Assembly (NCBI RefSeq): GCF_000412995.1
Contig: NZ_KE332512.1
Location: forward strand, 1,442,694 to 1,506,693
Length of the DNA stretch: 64,000 nucleotides
Direction of reading: 5' to 3'
From: Treponema vincentii F0403
Lineage (GTDB): Bacteria; Spirochaetota; Spirochaetia; Treponematales; Treponemataceae
A model generated the notes under the pieces. That model saw only the letters and a program-made list of their open reading frames with translations, was not told the origin of the DNA and did no database searches. This document shows positions 62,393 to 64,000 of the stretch, piece by piece. Both the position numbers and the translations under genes were made by a program. How positions within the stretch are numbered: position 1 is the stretch's first letter; the number at the start of each line of letters is the position of its first letter.

Positions 62393-64000
62393 TTACTTTA
62401 TCGCTTCTGCAAGATTATCCACATTCAAAAGACGGATATTGTTTGCGGTGTCTTGTACCAGCACACCTTTTTCCGTAACGCTGATTGCCGTATATGGAAG
62501 AACATCGACCGCGGATGTTGCCTGCACTTCAAGGTTATCATTGAAACGTGCAAGATGATACTTACCGGATTGTTCGATAACCGCGTAGTAGCTGTCGTCA
62601 ACCTGTATTAAAAGGCTTTGTTCCGCAACGGGAACCGTCGCCTGTTTGGTCATTTCAAGCGTGCGGGGATTAATAGCAACCAACGTAATCATCTGGTTCC
62701 CGGATTTTGAACCGGCAATTGCGATAAGCGAATCAGTTCCTTCGATAAGAACACGCCCGCGTACCGTATTGAGTAACGATGTTTTCAGCGTCTTTTCCGT
62801 TTTAAGATCGAGCAAAACCACTTCCGAAAGCATCGCCCCGGAGTCAACTACTTTCAGCATAGCACCGGGTAACGCGGAAGCAAACGCAGCCTCGTCTTGA
62901 GCCTTCCGCTCAGCCCGTTTCTCCTCGATGATTTTCCGCGTATCCGCAGCGACATCCTTCCGGTCACTCTGGGCTTCCTGCTCTTTTGCGTCGGCAAACT
63001 GCTTTTCTGAAGTGGCTTCCCGCTCCTTATCTTGAGCCTGCTTTGCAGCTGCGTCTGCAGCCTTCTGCTTTTCTTCCGCTTCTTTTTGCTTTGCCGCAGC
63101 TTCCTGATCGCTTTTTTTAGCTTCGTTTGCTTTTTCGGCGGCAGCCTTATCTTTATCGCTTGCTTCCTGTCTGTTTCGTGCAGCTTCCTGCTGTTTTTGT
63201 GCGGCTTCTTCGGCGGCTTTGCGGTCATTAGGATTTCTTTGAGCCTGCTGTCTTGCGGCTGCCGCATCTTTTTCGGATTGAGCAGCTTGTTTCTTTGCAT
63301 CTTCCGCATCTTTCCGGGCTTTTTCCGCATCCTGCTTAGATTGAGCTGCAGCTGCTTTTGATTTGTCGGCTTCTCTTTGTACGGCGGCCGCTTCATTTTG
63401 TCTTGTACCGGCATTTTGCCGAGCCGCATCCGCATCCTGTTGTGCAACGTTCGCACGGTCGCGGGCAGCACTGCTTTCACGCTCTTTTAGGTCGATCATG
63501 TCTTTACGGGTGGCTATGTCTTTATCATCCTGCTCGCGCATCTTATCGACAACGTTTTTATCGGAAAGAGAGCTTGTGTCTATCGTACTGAGCGTACCGC
63601 TGTATTTCTGATCGGAAAGCGGTATGACAATCTGCGTATTTCCCGGCCATTGGTCGTAGCGCAACGCAAGGCCTGCTTTATCGGCGGTTAAATTTCTAAC
63701 GACAACAGCCTTATATTTACTCCGGAACATATTCATGTCGCCGCGGTATACTGCGTTGTAAATCGTTACGAAATGCGCAAGCGTATTCGCATCCCTTTCG
63801 GAATATGCGTAGGCGCGGCGTAAATAAGCGGCAATAATGACCCGTAAATTGTTGATATGGTCTACGCGCGCTCCGCTTCCGATAATCATAATATCCGCAT
63901 CAAGGCCGGTATTTACCGACGGATCGACGGCATGGATAACGGCATAGCGGTTCATATCGCCTGCACGTCCCCGTTCGGCAGCTCCGGCAAGCGATTCACC
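62393..64000 (-). CDS. P83/100-type antigen, C-terminal part (5' end outside window)
   Basis: The frame is open to the right window edge (535 residues visible). Before the ATG at 63955 it reads GESLAGAAERGRAG in frame, so the true start lies outside. The sequence YAVIHAVDPSVNTGLDADIMIIGSGARVDHINNLRVIIAAYLRRAY fits the N-terminal domain of the spirochaete P83/100 family. The central 200 residues are a Lys/Ala/Glu/Gln-rich coiled coil (EKARKDAEDAKKQAAQSEKDA), and the C-terminal 180 residues look like a beta-propeller-type fold. The protein is a known seroreactive antigen in Borrelia and Treponema, probably envelope-associated. It ends at the shared terminator. Confidence 0.87.
   Translation of the reverse strand, partial: GESLAGAAERGRAGDMNRYAVIHAVDPSVNTGLDADIMIIGSGARVDHINNLRVIIAAYLRRAYAYSERDANTLAHFVTIYNAVYRGDMNMFRSKYKAVVVRNLTADKAGLALRYDQWPGNTQIVIPLSDQKYSGTLSTIDTSSLSDKNVVDKMREQDDKDIATRKDMIDLKERESSAARDRANVAQQDADAARQNAGTRQNEAAAVQREADKSKAAAAQSKQDAEKARKDAEDAKKQAAQSEKDAAAARQQAQRNPNDRKAAEEAAQKQQEAARNRQEASDKDKAAAEKANEAKKSDQEAAAKQKEAEEKQKAADAAAKQAQDKEREATSEKQFADAKEQEAQSDRKDVAADTRKIIEEKRAERKAQDEAAFASALPGAMLKVVDSGAMLSEVVLLDLKTEKTLKTSLLNTVRGRVLIEGTDSLIAIAGSKSGNQMITLVAINPRTLEMTKQATVPVAEQSLLIQVDDSYYAVIEQSGKYHLARFNDNLEVQATSAVDVLPYTAISVTEKGVLVQDTANNIRLLNVDNLAEAIK

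Noticed and set aside
1-64000. tRNA, rRNA or CRISPR features
   Set aside because: Reading the intergenic gaps I found no cloverleaf with a TTC-rich T arm, no rRNA sequence and no regularly spaced direct repeats of CRISPR type.

Overview
The window looks like the chromosome of a spirochaete of the genus Treponema, most likely an oral or host-associated species. The basis is gene content: a P83/100-type antigen gene at the right edge, many TPR and lipoprotein genes of treponemal style, alpha2-type glycyl-tRNA synthetase, a choline/ethanolamine-phosphotransferase-like enzyme, a Se-dependent-type xanthine dehydrogenase and methyl-accepting chemotaxis proteins. The species is inferred, not proved. 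Most of the window has moderate GC. One block (about 1.2-6.4 kb) is strikingly AT-rich and looks acquired.

Layout. 1-1097: 3' end of an EF-G gene and a RecA-fold ATPase, closed by a terminator. 1208-7148: a compact operon with its own consensus promoter, which I read as an undescribed ribosomally made and modified peptide (RiPP) locus. It has a 45-residue precursor-like peptide, two radical SAM/SPASM enzymes (the second fused to an S26-type signal-peptidase-like domain), an ABC ATPase and two ABC-2 permeases. 7226-16102: ordinary accessory genes (secreted protein, lipoprotein, TPR protein, TraB-like, AlkD-like, chemoreceptor, 2H phosphoesterase). 16301-29375: a defence island with a SNF2-type helicase, a DUF4391 protein, an AAA/TOPRIM ATPase, type III-like Mod and Res, and an Lhr-like helicase. 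Two of its genes carry in-frame TGA codons, and the Res subunit has lost its Walker B aspartate, so the island seems to be decaying or switched off.

29865-48459: mainly housekeeping: tex, gltX, glyS, a CDP-alcohol phosphotransferase facing a glycerophosphodiesterase, an internally deleted chemoreceptor, a cluster of TPR proteins (one giant, one fused to an Mrr-like nuclease fold), a metallophosphoesterase and nrdB. 48587-59455: a repeat-rich accessory region with a beta-barrel-like protein, a flavin reductase, a C69 dipeptidase, a truncated acetyltransferase, a large repeat lipoprotein and a metal-responsive arsR / P-type ATPase pair. The gaps between these genes hold several families of palindromic and modular hairpin repeats. 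59663-64000: xanthine dehydrogenase-like fusion and the P83/100-type gene, converging on a bidirectional terminator.

How genes work together. In the peptide locus the precursor would be modified by the SPASM enzymes, perhaps cleaved by the fused peptidase domain, and exported by the ABC transporter. The defence genes would act as a composite type III restriction-modification system. ArsR and the P-type ATPase form a metal-sensing efflux unit with a visible promoter and operator. No tRNA, rRNA, CRISPR array or intact transposase was recognised.
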